From contig CAVXGU010000001.1 of assembly GCA_963761615.1 (NCBI GenBank), forward strand, positions 124,001-188,000: a stretch of 64,000 nt of DNA, written 5' to 3'. Below the pieces are notes generated by a model. That model was given only the letters and a program-made list of their open reading frames with translations, ran no database searches and was not told where the DNA came from. The stretch is from CAVXGU01 sp963761615. Lineage in GTDB: Bacteria > Acidobacteriota > Vicinamibacteria > Vicinamibacterales > CAVVIG01. The translations under genes and the position numbers were made by a program. Positions within the stretch are counted from its first letter, which is position 1. Every line of letters starts with the position of its first letter. This document shows positions 25,676 through 33,692 of this stretch, piece after piece.

Positions 25676-26784
25676 AGGTTGCCGAACCGACCCGGGTCGA
25701 GGTGCTCGAGCACCGGATCCTGAAGTCCCGCGAGCAGGGCATCCGCGACGAGCTGCGCAGTCAGCGGGGCCAGGAGCACCCCGTTCCGGTAGTGTCCCGT
25801 GGCATAGACCAGGCCGGGAATGGCACTCGATGCCCCGATCACGGGCAGATCGTCGGGGGTCGCGGGCCGCAGACCGACGCGAGCGCCGACGAACCCGGCC
25901 GTCTCGAGCGCGGGGACCAGATCCACCGCCGCGTCGAGGAGTCCGCGTACACCGGCCGCGGTGGTGCGCTCGTCGAAGCCGACCTCTTCGCTCGTCGCAC
26001 CGACGAGGAGCGTGCCGTCGGCCCAGGGCACCATGTAGCAGCGATCGCTCCAGGTCACCCGTCGAATGACGGGCTCGCTCGACGACAGATGGAGCAGCTG
26101 CCCCCGGACGGGTCTCACCGGGACCCGTGCCGGCGTGCCGGCGAGCTCGATGCCGGCCGACCAGCTGCCGGCCGCGAGCACGACGGCGTCGCCACTCAGC
26201 CGGCCCCGATCGGTCTCGACGACGAGATCGGCGCCGTCCCTGGAGATGCGCCGCACGCTGCCGCCCTCGACGATCTGCGCGCCGTGCCGGCGCGCCGCCG
26301 TCGCGAGCGCCCGCGTGAGATTGGCGGCCGCGACACAGCCGTGCGAGGGGATGAACAGCCCGCCGCGGACGGCCCCCGTCAACCGGGGCTCTTCCGTCCG
26401 AACGTTGGCGGCGGACATCACCTCGGCGGCGACGCCCCGCCGCTCGAGCATCTTCGCCGTCTCGCGGAGCTGACGCACGCTCGACTCGGTGACCGCCACC
26501 TGGATCGTGCCCGTCCGGCGGTACGGCACGGTCACGCCGCTCGCCGACGAGACGTGCGCGATGAACTCGTCGTAGAGCTCGAGACTCCGGGTCGTCAGAT
26601 CGAAGAGCGGGGTGCCTTCGCGCGCCTCGTGATAGGGGGCCAGCATGCCCGCCGAGGCCTGGGTCGCACCCATCGCCGGCGGTCGCTGGTCGACCACTTC
26701 CACCGAGGCGCCTCGCCGCGCCAGCTCGAACGCCACGGCGCAGCCGATCACGCCCGAGCCGATCACCACGACATCGCGGTCCAC
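25672..26784 (-). CDS. thiO: Glycine oxidase ThiO-like FAD-dependent amine oxidase
   Basis: A 370-aa DAO-family flavoenzyme. The Rossmann FAD motif is VVVIGSGVIGCAVAFELARRG, and VRPVRGQLLHL, RPATPDDLPVIG and YATGHYRNGVLLAPLTA are typical of ThiO. The enzyme oxidises glycine to the imine used for the thiazole of thiamine. The start is GTG 26784 with a -10-like TAGAAT eight bases upstream. No other thi gene is adjacent, so a general amino-acid oxidase cannot be excluded. Confidence 0.88.
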   Translation of the reverse strand: MDRDVVVIGSGVIGCAVAFELARRGASVEVVDQRPPAMGATQASAGMLAPYHEAREGTPLFDLTTRSLELYDEFIAHVSSASGVTVPYRRTGTIQVAVTESSVRQLRETAKMLERRGVAAEVMSAANVRTEEPRLTGAVRGGLFIPSHGCVAAANLTRALATAARRHGAQIVEGGSVRRISRDGADLVVETDRGRLSGDAVVLAAGSWSAGIELAGTPARVPVRPVRGQLLHLSSSEPVIRRVTWSDRCYMVPWADGTLLVGATSEEVGFDERTTAAGVRGLLDAAVDLVPALETAGFVGARVGLRPATPDDLPVIGASSAIPGLVYATGHYRNGVLLAPLTAQLVADALLAGLQDPVLEHLDPGRFGNL

Positions 26785-26792
26785 CGGAATTG

Positions 26793-26798
26793 ATTCTA
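26793..26798 (-). promoter_or_regulatory. -10-like hexamer of thiO
   Basis: On the minus strand TAGAAT ends eight bases before the GTG start at 26784; no ribosome-binding sequence is seen. Consistent with a leaderless mRNA. Confidence 0.45.
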
Positions 26799-27066
26799 CA
26801 GGCTTCGGGCCCCGGCTCTCGGATCGGCCCCCAGGGCCCGACTTCCCAGTTCTGCACTGCCAGTTCGTCCGTTCCGTGGTTCCCGCGGTCGCGGGGTTCG
26901 GTTGAGACTGGACTCAGCCCAGGACAACCGTTTCGCGGACAGGACACTCCGGCCCCCGAGCATTTGATAAACTTCGCACTCGCCGCCATTTAGCCCATGC
27001 TCGTCCAGGCGCTTCCAGGTACGAGGCTTGCGTGGGAAGCCAGGGAAGTTCCAAGGAGCAAGTTCC

Positions 27067-28053
27067 ATGAGTCCGAATCGACTGGCCTTCGGAGTGCTCG
27101 CGGTTGCCTGTATGGCGGCGGCGGCGGTCGGCGGCTACGTCGCGACGCGGCAGAACCCGCCGGCACAGGCGGCAGCGATCCAGACCACGCCCGCGGCCAC
27201 ACCGACGCCCGAGCCTTCGCAGGCGCCCGGCCCGGTGGCTGCGACCCCGAGACCCCCGGCGGCCCGCGTCGAGACGCCGTCGAAGGCGGCATCGGCCGCG
27301 CGGACGGCGACGCCGTCGCGCCCGGCCACCACCAGAGCAACGCCGCCGCGGTCGCCGAAGCCCGACCTCAACCGTCAGCCGGCCCAGGATCCCGCGCCGG
27401 CCGCACCATCCGCGACGGCGGAGCTTCCGGCCCCGCCCGTGTCCACACCGGTCGCCCCTGAGAATCCGCCGCTGCTGGCTCAAGTCGACGCGGTGGCGGC
27501 GCCGGAGCTTCCCTCGCCTCCCCCGCCGACGTTCGAGGAACTGGTGGTTCCGGCGGAGTCCGTGATCGGTCTGCAGAACGAGACGAGCCTTTCGAGCGAC
27601 ACCGCGCGCGTCGAGGATCGCGTCGAGGCGCGCGTCACGCGCGACGTCCGGGTGCGCGGCGAGGTGGCCATCCCCGCGGGCGCGCGGGCCATTGGCACGG
27701 TCACCGAGGTCGAGCAGGGCGGCAGGTTCAGTGATCGGGCGCAGCTGAGCGTCCGGTTCGACACGATCATCCTGGCGGACGGCACGCGGCTGCCGATCAG
27801 CACCGACGCGATCACCCGCTACGGGGATTCGCCGAACGGGACCGCGAAGATCGGCGGCGGAGCGGTGGCCGGCGCGATCCTCGGCGCGATCCTGGGCGGC
27901 GCCAAGGGCGCGGCAGTGGGTGCCACGGCCGGCGCCGGTGCGGGGACGGCTGCAGCCGTCGTCGGCGGCCGCAACGAAGCGACCCTGCCGGCCGGGACGC
28001 CGATCACGGTCCGCGTCCTCTCGCCGATCTCGGTCACCCTCGATCAGCAGTAG
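27067..28053 (+). CDS. Proline-rich envelope protein with glycine-zipper tail
   Basis: A 328-aa protein starting at an ATG with AAGGAG upstream. An N-terminal hydrophobic segment (AFGVLAVACMAAAAVGGYVA) anchors or exports it; residues ~45-165 are rich in Pro, Ala and Thr. Then comes a beta domain (VEARVTRDVRVRGEVAIPAG ... LSVRFDTIILADGTRLPI) resembling the VirB10/TrbI-like barrel region, and a glycine-zipper stretch (GGGAVAGAILGAILGGAKGA). Likely spans the periplasm. The 282 bases upstream, shared with thiO, show no clear further site. It ends 20 bases inside the opposing sixA-like gene. Confidence 0.75.
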   Translation: MSPNRLAFGVLAVACMAAAAVGGYVATRQNPPAQAAAIQTTPAATPTPEPSQAPGPVAATPRPPAARVETPSKAASAARTATPSRPATTRATPPRSPKPDLNRQPAQDPAPAAPSATAELPAPPVSTPVAPENPPLLAQVDAVAAPELPSPPPPTFEELVVPAESVIGLQNETSLSSDTARVEDRVEARVTRDVRVRGEVAIPAGARAIGTVTEVEQGGRFSDRAQLSVRFDTIILADGTRLPISTDAITRYGDSPNGTAKIGGGAVAGAILGAILGGAKGAAVGATAGAGAGTAAAVVGGRNEATLPAGTPITVRVLSPISVTLDQQ

Positions 28054-28492
28054 CCGCGGCTCTCCACGACTCCTTCCACGTCGCGCCGTCATCGTCGGTC
28101 ACCAGGGCGACGATGCCGTGCGGCGGGAAGGGGGCGGAGGCGCCAGCCGTCAGCACGTCGAGCAGCGCGGGCAGATGAGGGAAGTGCCCGGCGAGCAGGA
28201 CGTCGCGCGACTCGCCGCGCAGCCTGTCCGCGAGCCAGGCGGGAGGGTCGCCGGGCTGCACGTCGCGGGTCGCCGAGAGCTCCGCAAACGGGTTGCAGGC
28301 GCGCCAGAACGCTTCGGCCGTCTGGCGGGCGCGCAGCTTGCCGCTGTGCCAGACGATCACCGGTTTGACGCCGCGCGCCCGCGCCTGCTCTGCCAGCCGC
28401 TCGACAGAAGCGCGGCCGGAGGCCGACAACGGCCGCCGCACGTCCACGTCAGGACCGACCGCGTCGCCGTGATGAACGAGATAGAGGTGCAC
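28034..28492 (-). CDS. SixA-type histidine phosphatase
   Basis: A 152-aa single-domain histidine phosphatase. The catalytic RHG motif is replaced by HHG in VHLYLVHHGDAV. The second conserved histidine is in LLAGHFPHL, and VWHSGKLRARQTAE matches the SixA signature SGxxRAxQTA. SixA enzymes remove phosphate from phosphohistidine proteins. GTG 28492 is preferred as it begins directly at the first strand. The arginine-to-histidine change in the first motif might affect activity. Confidence 0.85.
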   Translation of the reverse strand: MHLYLVHHGDAVGPDVDVRRPLSASGRASVERLAEQARARGVKPVIVWHSGKLRARQTAEAFWRACNPFAELSATRDVQPGDPPAWLADRLRGESRDVLLAGHFPHLPALLDVLTAGASAPFPPHGIVALVTDDDGATWKESWRAAATADRG

Positions 28493-28533
28493 GTCGCTGG
28501 CCGCTTCCTTCGAGAGATGGCATCCTACTGCGT

Positions 28534-28953
28534 GTGAGCCCCACTCAGGAGTCCGAACCACCGCGGGTCGGCGGCTGGCTGCTCCTTCTCACCCGGCTCC
28601 TGATCATCGCTCAACCGTTCCGGCTGGCGCTCATCGCATCCAGCTCGTTCAATGCGATCGCCGTACGCGGGCAGGCGGTCCTCTGGGTGCTCGTCGTCCG
28701 CCTGCTCGTGACCGCGTGGGGAATCGCGGCCGGTCTCGCGCTGACGAACCGCCGTCCCGGGGCGGTCGGGCTGACCCAGTCAGCCATCCTGGCGGCCGCC
28801 GCGACGGACGTGTTCGTGTACACGACGCCGTACGCTCCGAGCAACCTCGCGCCCGGCGACGCCCCCGTGGTCCTCGGCGCGTGGCTCGCCTTCTACGCGG
28901 CCTGGCTGGCGTATCTGGCCCGATCCCGTCGCGTCCGGGAAACCTTCCCTTGA
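28534..28953 (+). CDS. Small integral membrane protein (DUF2569-like)
   Basis: A 139-aa protein with about four hydrophobic segments (VGGWLLLLTRLLIIAQPFRL, AVLWVLVVRLLVTAWGIAAG, LTQSAILAAAATDVFVYTT, VVLGAWLAFYAAWLAYLARS). The GGWLLL opening resembles DUF2569-type membrane proteins. The GTG start lies 41 bases from the divergent sixA-like gene. Function unknown. Confidence 0.7.
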   Translation: MSPTQESEPPRVGGWLLLLTRLLIIAQPFRLALIASSSFNAIAVRGQAVLWVLVVRLLVTAWGIAAGLALTNRRPGAVGLTQSAILAAAATDVFVYTTPYAPSNLAPGDAPVVLGAWLAFYAAWLAYLARSRRVRETFP

Positions 28954-29023
28954 GCGCATGGTCGCATCCGTCCTGCCGGGAACGAATCGGGGGACGTTCT
29001 ACAATAGGCGGCGGACGAGCGTC

Positions 29024-30082
29024 ATGTTCACTCTGCGCATCTTCGGCGGCGGCGCGCTCGCGCTGGCGGCCGGGGGGACACTTCTGGCCGCCCAAGCGAC
29101 GCCGGCTCACGCGAATCTGACGCTGACCGCAGTCGACGGCATTCGCGTCGGCCACTACACGCTCGCCGATCGGCCGACCGGCTGCACGGTCATCCTGGTC
29201 GACGGCGCCGGCGCCGTCGGCGGCGTCTCTCAGCGCGGCGGTGCGCCAGGCACCCGCGAGACCGACGTCCTCAATCCGCTGAACTCGGTCGACAAGGTCA
29301 ACGCCATCACGCTGGCGGGCGGCAGCGCCTTCGGCCTCGACGCCGCCTCCGGCGTCGTGCGATGGCTCGACGAACACCAGATCGGGTTTCCGACCCCCGG
29401 CGGTCCCGTGCCGATCGTCCCCGCGGCGATCCTGTACGACCTCGACGTCGGTGGGAACCCCCGCATCCGGCCGACCGCGGACTGCGGATATCGCGCGGCG
29501 GGCACGGCGAGCACCGGTGCCGTCCAGGAAGGCAGCGTCGGCGCCGGCGCCGGCGCCACGGTGGGCAAGCTGCTCGGTTCGAGGAACGCGACGAAGTCCG
29601 GAATCGGCAGCGCGGCCGTCCACCTGTCCAACGGCCTCGTCGTCGCGGCGCTGGTCGCGGTGAATGCCGTGGGCGACATCGTGGATCCGGCCACCGGCCG
29701 CGTCGTCGCCGGCGCGCGGAACCCGGACGGCACCTTCGCGGACGCACGAACGCTCCTGCGTCAGCGCCCGTCGGCGGGCGCCTCGCCCGGCGGGAACACC
29801 ACCATCGGCGTGGTGGCCACCAACGCGCGCCTGAGCAAGGCGCAGGCGAGTCGCCTGGCGCTCATGGCCGATGACGGTCTCGCGCGCGCGATCGTGCCGT
29901 CCCACACCCCCGACGACGGCGACACCGTCTTTTCGCTCGCCACGGGGACGTGGAGCGGATCGGCCAGCCTGACCACGGTGGGCGGCCTCGCCGCCGACGT
30001 GATGGCCCAGGCGATCGTCCGCGCGGCCACACAGGCGACGGGCCTGCCCGGGCTGCCTGCCGTCCGCGATCTGCGGCGGTGA
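29024..30082 (+). CDS. P1/S58 family self-processing peptidase
   Basis: A 352-aa DmpA-like N-terminal nucleophile hydrolase. GVRVGHYT-like opening (DGIRVGHYTLADRPTGCTV), GGSAFGLDAASGVVRWL, and the autocleavage site GGNTTIGVVATN, where Asn258-Thr259 is the predicted cut and Thr259 the nucleophile. A leading hydrophobic segment with an APAHA/QA-type end (GGTLLAAQATPAHA) suggests export. Its stop overlaps the GTG start of the symporter gene, so the pair may take up products of peptide cleavage. Confidence 0.92.
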   Translation: MFTLRIFGGGALALAAGGTLLAAQATPAHANLTLTAVDGIRVGHYTLADRPTGCTVILVDGAGAVGGVSQRGGAPGTRETDVLNPLNSVDKVNAITLAGGSAFGLDAASGVVRWLDEHQIGFPTPGGPVPIVPAAILYDLDVGGNPRIRPTADCGYRAAGTASTGAVQEGSVGAGAGATVGKLLGSRNATKSGIGSAAVHLSNGLVVAALVAVNAVGDIVDPATGRVVAGARNPDGTFADARTLLRQRPSAGASPGGNTTIGVVATNARLSKAQASRLALMADDGLARAIVPSHTPDDGDTVFSLATGTWSGSASLTTVGGLAADVMAQAIVRAATQATGLPGLPAVRDLRR

Positions 30083-31461
30083 ACCTCTACCTCCTCGTTC
30101 TCGTGCTGTACGCATTGGGTCTCATGACCCTGGGCGTGCGGCTCGGCCGCCACGTGCGGCGCTCGGGCGACTTCTTCGTCGCCGGCCGTGCGCTCGGCCC
30201 GGGGCTGGTCTTCTCCACGATGCTCGCGGCCAACATCGGCGCGGGGTCGACGGTGGGGGCGACGGCACTCGGGTACGCCGGCGGCGTGGCGGCCTGGTGG
30301 TGGGTCGGCTCGGCGGCGGTCGGGTCGTTCGTGCTGGCGTTCTGGATCGGCCCGGCGATGCGCCGCGTCGCGGCGGCGCACGACCTGCGGACGGTCGGCG
30401 ACTATCTCGAGTTCCGCTACGACGGCCGCGTGCGGGCGGCGATCGCGGTCCTGCTCTGGTTCGGCTCGATCTTCATTCTCGCCTCGCAGCTCATGGCCAT
30501 CGGCTGGATCCTCAACGTGGTGACAGGGACGCCGAAGGCGGTGGGGTGCATCATCGGCGGCGCCGCCGTCACGGCATACTTCGCCGCGGGCGGGCTGCTC
30601 ACGTCGGCATGGATCAACGTGGTGCAGCTGTCGGTCAAGCTCGGGGGCTTCGCGCTGGCCGTGCCGCTCGCGCTCCGCGCGGCCGGCGGCTGGACCGGCG
30701 TCGCGTCGGTCAGGCCGGAGGACGCCGCGTACTGGACCTTCTGGCGCGGCGGTCCACCGGGCCTGGCATACCTGGCGCTGCTCGTCCCTGCGTTCATCGT
30801 GTCGCCGGGACTGCTGCAGAAGATCTTCGGCGCGCGCGACGATCACGCCGTGCGCGTCGGCGTGGGCATGAACGCGCTGGGCCTGTTCGTCTACGCCGGC
30901 GTGCCGGCGCTGCTCGGCATCATCGCCCGCCTGCGGTTTCCGGACCTGCCGAGCAACGATCTGGCGCTGCCCACGATCCTGATGCACGGCCTGCCGGCGG
31001 CGGTGGGAGCGATCGGTCTGGCGGCCGTCTTCTCGGCCGAGCTGAGCGCGGCGGACGCGGTTCTCTTCATGCTGGCGACGTCGCTCTCCCAGGATCTCTA
31101 CAAGCGGTTCCTCAATCCCGCGGCGAGCGACCGGCACCTGCTGCACATGGCGCGCTGGACGAGCGTGGCCGCCGGCACGCTGGCCGTCCTCCTGGCCATC
31201 GTCTCGGCGAGCGTGATCGGCACACTGACGATCTTCTACGCGCTCCTGGGCGTGAGCCTGTTCGTCCCGGTGCTGGCGGGGCTGTACGGCCGGCGGACGA
31301 CGTCGGGCGGCGCACTGGCGGCGATCGCCGCCGGTGTCGTCGCCCTGCTGGCGCTGCAGATCGGCACCGGGGGAGCCGGATTTGGTATCGTGACGCCGAC
31401 GCTGGGAGGCCTGATCGCCGCCGGCGCGGCCTGGGGAATCATGACGGCGGCCGGGGGTTAG
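30079..31461 (+). CDS. Sodium:solute symporter (SSS family)
   Basis: A 460-aa polytopic membrane protein, GTG start in a GTGA overlap with the peptidase stop. The family pattern is clear: DFFVAGRALGPGLVFSTMLA, GATALGYAGGVAAWWWVGSA, and AVFSAELSAADAVLFMLATS with LSQDLYKRF further on. Members import sugars, amino acids or carboxylates with sodium. Coupling to the P1 peptidase suggests an amino-acid or small-peptide substrate; this is inference. Confidence 0.92.
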   Translation: MNLYLLVLVLYALGLMTLGVRLGRHVRRSGDFFVAGRALGPGLVFSTMLAANIGAGSTVGATALGYAGGVAAWWWVGSAAVGSFVLAFWIGPAMRRVAAAHDLRTVGDYLEFRYDGRVRAAIAVLLWFGSIFILASQLMAIGWILNVVTGTPKAVGCIIGGAAVTAYFAAGGLLTSAWINVVQLSVKLGGFALAVPLALRAAGGWTGVASVRPEDAAYWTFWRGGPPGLAYLALLVPAFIVSPGLLQKIFGARDDHAVRVGVGMNALGLFVYAGVPALLGIIARLRFPDLPSNDLALPTILMHGLPAAVGAIGLAAVFSAELSAADAVLFMLATSLSQDLYKRFLNPAASDRHLLHMARWTSVAAGTLAVLLAIVSASVIGTLTIFYALLGVSLFVPVLAGLYGRRTTSGGALAAIAAGVVALLALQIGTGGAGFGIVTPTLGGLIAAGAAWGIMTAAGG

Positions 31462-31495
31462 GCACTCCACCGGCGCCCACACGGAGCAGAGAGAG

Positions 31496-32548
31496 ATGCA
31501 CAAGATTGCGGTCATTGCCGGGGACGGAATCGGACGCGAGGTGATTCCGGTGGGCATCGGCATCCTGGAGAAGGCGGCCAAGGCCGCCGGCGTGGCGCTG
31601 GCCTTCACCGAGTTTCCGTGGGGCTGCGAGTTCTATCTCGAGAAGCGGCGCATGATGGACGAGGACGGCTTCGAGCAGCTCTCGAAGTTCGACGCGATCT
31701 ATCTCGGCGCCATCGGCGCACCCACGGTGCCCGACCACATCGCGGTCTGGCAGCTGCTGCTGCCGCTGCGGCAGCGGTTCGACCAGTACGTGAACCTGAG
31801 GCCGATGCGCCTGCTCGCCGGGCTCGACTCGCCGCTCGCCCGCCGCGGCGCGAAGGACATCGACATGGTCTGCGTGCGCGAGAACTCCGAAGGCGAGTAC
31901 ACCGGCCTGGGAGGCCGGATCCATCGGGGGACGCCTCACGAGGTCGCGGAACAGACGGGCCTGTTCACCCGGCACGGCATCGAGCGCATCGTCAAATACG
32001 GGTTCGAGACCGCGTCGAGGCGGCCCCGACGCATGCTCGCGAGCGCGACCAAGTCGAACGCCCTGCAGCACTCGATGGTGCTCTGGGACGAAGTGGCGGA
32101 GGCGGCGGCGGGCGCCTATCCCACGGTGGCCATGAAGAAGTACCACGTCGACGCCCTCTGCGCGCGGATGATCACCGCACCGGACACGCTCGACACGATC
32201 GTGGCGTCGAACCTCTTCGGCGACATCATCACCGACATCGGGTCCGCGATTTCGGGCAGCCTGGGGATTGCCCCTGGCGCGAACATCAACCCCGAGCGGA
32301 CGCATCCGTCGATGTTCGAGCCGATCCACGGGTCGGCGCCCGACATCGCCGGCAAGGGGATCGCGAACCCGATCGGCGCGATCTGGGCCGGCGCGATGAT
32401 GCTCGACCACCTGGGTCACCGCGGCGTCCACGACGCGGTGCTGGGCGCCGTCGAGCGCGTGGTCGCCTCCGGCAAGGTGCGGACGCCCGACCTGGGCGGC
32501 AGGGCGACCACGAGCGAGATGGCCGCCGCCGTCACGTCGGAGCTGTGA
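31496..32548 (+). CDS. Isocitrate/isopropylmalate dehydrogenase family, malate/tartrate dehydrogenase-like
   Basis: A 350-aa beta-decarboxylating dehydrogenase. GDGIGREVIP (cofactor region), LRPMRLL, VRENSEGEYTGLGG (the D-malate/tartrate-type substrate loop), MKKYHVDALCARM and NLFGDIITDIGSAISGSLG are all conserved. The ENSEGEYTGLGG loop favours D-malate or tartrate oxidation over isopropylmalate. It starts at an ATG with GGAGCAGAGAG upstream, 34 bases after the symporter gene. Confidence 0.9.
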   Translation: MHKIAVIAGDGIGREVIPVGIGILEKAAKAAGVALAFTEFPWGCEFYLEKRRMMDEDGFEQLSKFDAIYLGAIGAPTVPDHIAVWQLLLPLRQRFDQYVNLRPMRLLAGLDSPLARRGAKDIDMVCVRENSEGEYTGLGGRIHRGTPHEVAEQTGLFTRHGIERIVKYGFETASRRPRRMLASATKSNALQHSMVLWDEVAEAAAGAYPTVAMKKYHVDALCARMITAPDTLDTIVASNLFGDIITDIGSAISGSLGIAPGANINPERTHPSMFEPIHGSAPDIAGKGIANPIGAIWAGAMMLDHLGHRGVHDAVLGAVERVVASGKVRTPDLGGRATTSEMAAAVTSEL

Positions 32549-32591
32549 GCGGCGTCACGAAGCCGCTCACTTGTGCCAGAATCGCGGTGCT

Positions 32592-33446
32592 ATGCCGGCA
32601 AGACCCACCTGGCGCGGCTACCTGAAGATCAGCCTCGTCAACATTCCCATCAAGGTCTTCCCCGCCACCGACGCCGGCGCCACCTTGAGCTTCAACCAGC
32701 TCCACGCCGAGTGCCGGACGCGCATCCAGCAGAAGCGGTGGTGTCCCCACTGCGAGCGCGAAGTGCCGAACACCGAGCTCGTCAAGGGCTACGAGTTCGA
32801 GAAGGGCCGCTACGTCGTGGTCGAGGACGAGGACTTCGACAAGGTGCGCGTCGACTCGACCCGCGTGATCAACCTGGAGAAGTTCACCGACGATCAGGCG
32901 GTCGATCCCATCTACCTCGAGCGTCCGTACTATCTCGCGCCGGACGGCGCGGTGGCGAAAGAGGCCTTCGCCGTCATCCGGGAGGGTATGAGGGGGAAGG
33001 CCGGCATCGGCAAGGTCGCCCTGTACGGTCGCGAGTACTTCGTGAAGGTGCAGCCGCGCGAGAAGGGACTCGTCATGTACACGCTCCGTCACGCCAGCGA
33101 GATCCGGCGTATGGATGCGCTCGACGATCTCGCAGACCTGCCGGCCGAGGTCAAGCCCGACGAGATCAAGCTCGCCCGCCAGGTGATCGGCAGCTTCGAG
33201 GGTGAGGTCGACTTCGAGCGCTACGAAGACGCCTATCAGAACGGGCTGCGCGAGATCATCGACGCCAAGATCGCGGGGCGCGAGGTCGAGGCTCCGGCGG
33301 TCGAGGCTCCGCCCAAGGTCGTCAATCTCATGGAAGCCCTGCGGAAGAGCCTCGACTCGATCGGGACGAGGCGCAAGCAGCCGGCGTCCCAGGGGCGACC
33401 GCCGGCCTCGCGTAGCGGTGCGCAGAAGCGGCGCGCGCGCGCCTGA
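32592..33446 (+). CDS. ku: Ku protein (non-homologous end joining)
   Basis: A 284-aa bacterial Ku homodimer subunit: TWRGYLKISLVNIPIKVFPA at the start, HAECRTRIQQKRWCPHCERE (conserved cysteine pair), then ASEIRRMDALDDL and the LARQVIGSFEG region. It binds broken DNA ends for ligase LigD. The C-terminus is a basic tail (GTRRKQPASQGRPP). ATG 32592 is chosen over 32571 because the family starts here. No ligD lies in the window. Confidence 0.95.
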   Translation: MPARPTWRGYLKISLVNIPIKVFPATDAGATLSFNQLHAECRTRIQQKRWCPHCEREVPNTELVKGYEFEKGRYVVVEDEDFDKVRVDSTRVINLEKFTDDQAVDPIYLERPYYLAPDGAVAKEAFAVIREGMRGKAGIGKVALYGREYFVKVQPREKGLVMYTLRHASEIRRMDALDDLADLPAEVKPDEIKLARQVIGSFEGEVDFERYEDAYQNGLREIIDAKIAGREVEAPAVEAPPKVVNLMEALRKSLDSIGTRRKQPASQGRPPASRSGAQKRRARA

Positions 33447-33692
33447 CCGAGCCGAGCCCGGGCGCCTCCCGGGTGACCAAAACCGCAAGTTCAATCCGAC
33501 TTCTTGGATTCGCCACAGAAGTTCACAGAAATACAGGCTCTTCTGCGGCGAGCAGGGAGCACCCTCCCCAGTTTCCCGGTTGTAACATGCGGACTATTGG
33601 ACCCCGCAACTGGTCACTGGTACGCGGCGATTCGTCATTTCGATTGCGCCTTTGACCACAGTTGGTGGGCTCTCCTCACAAGGAGATATGTA

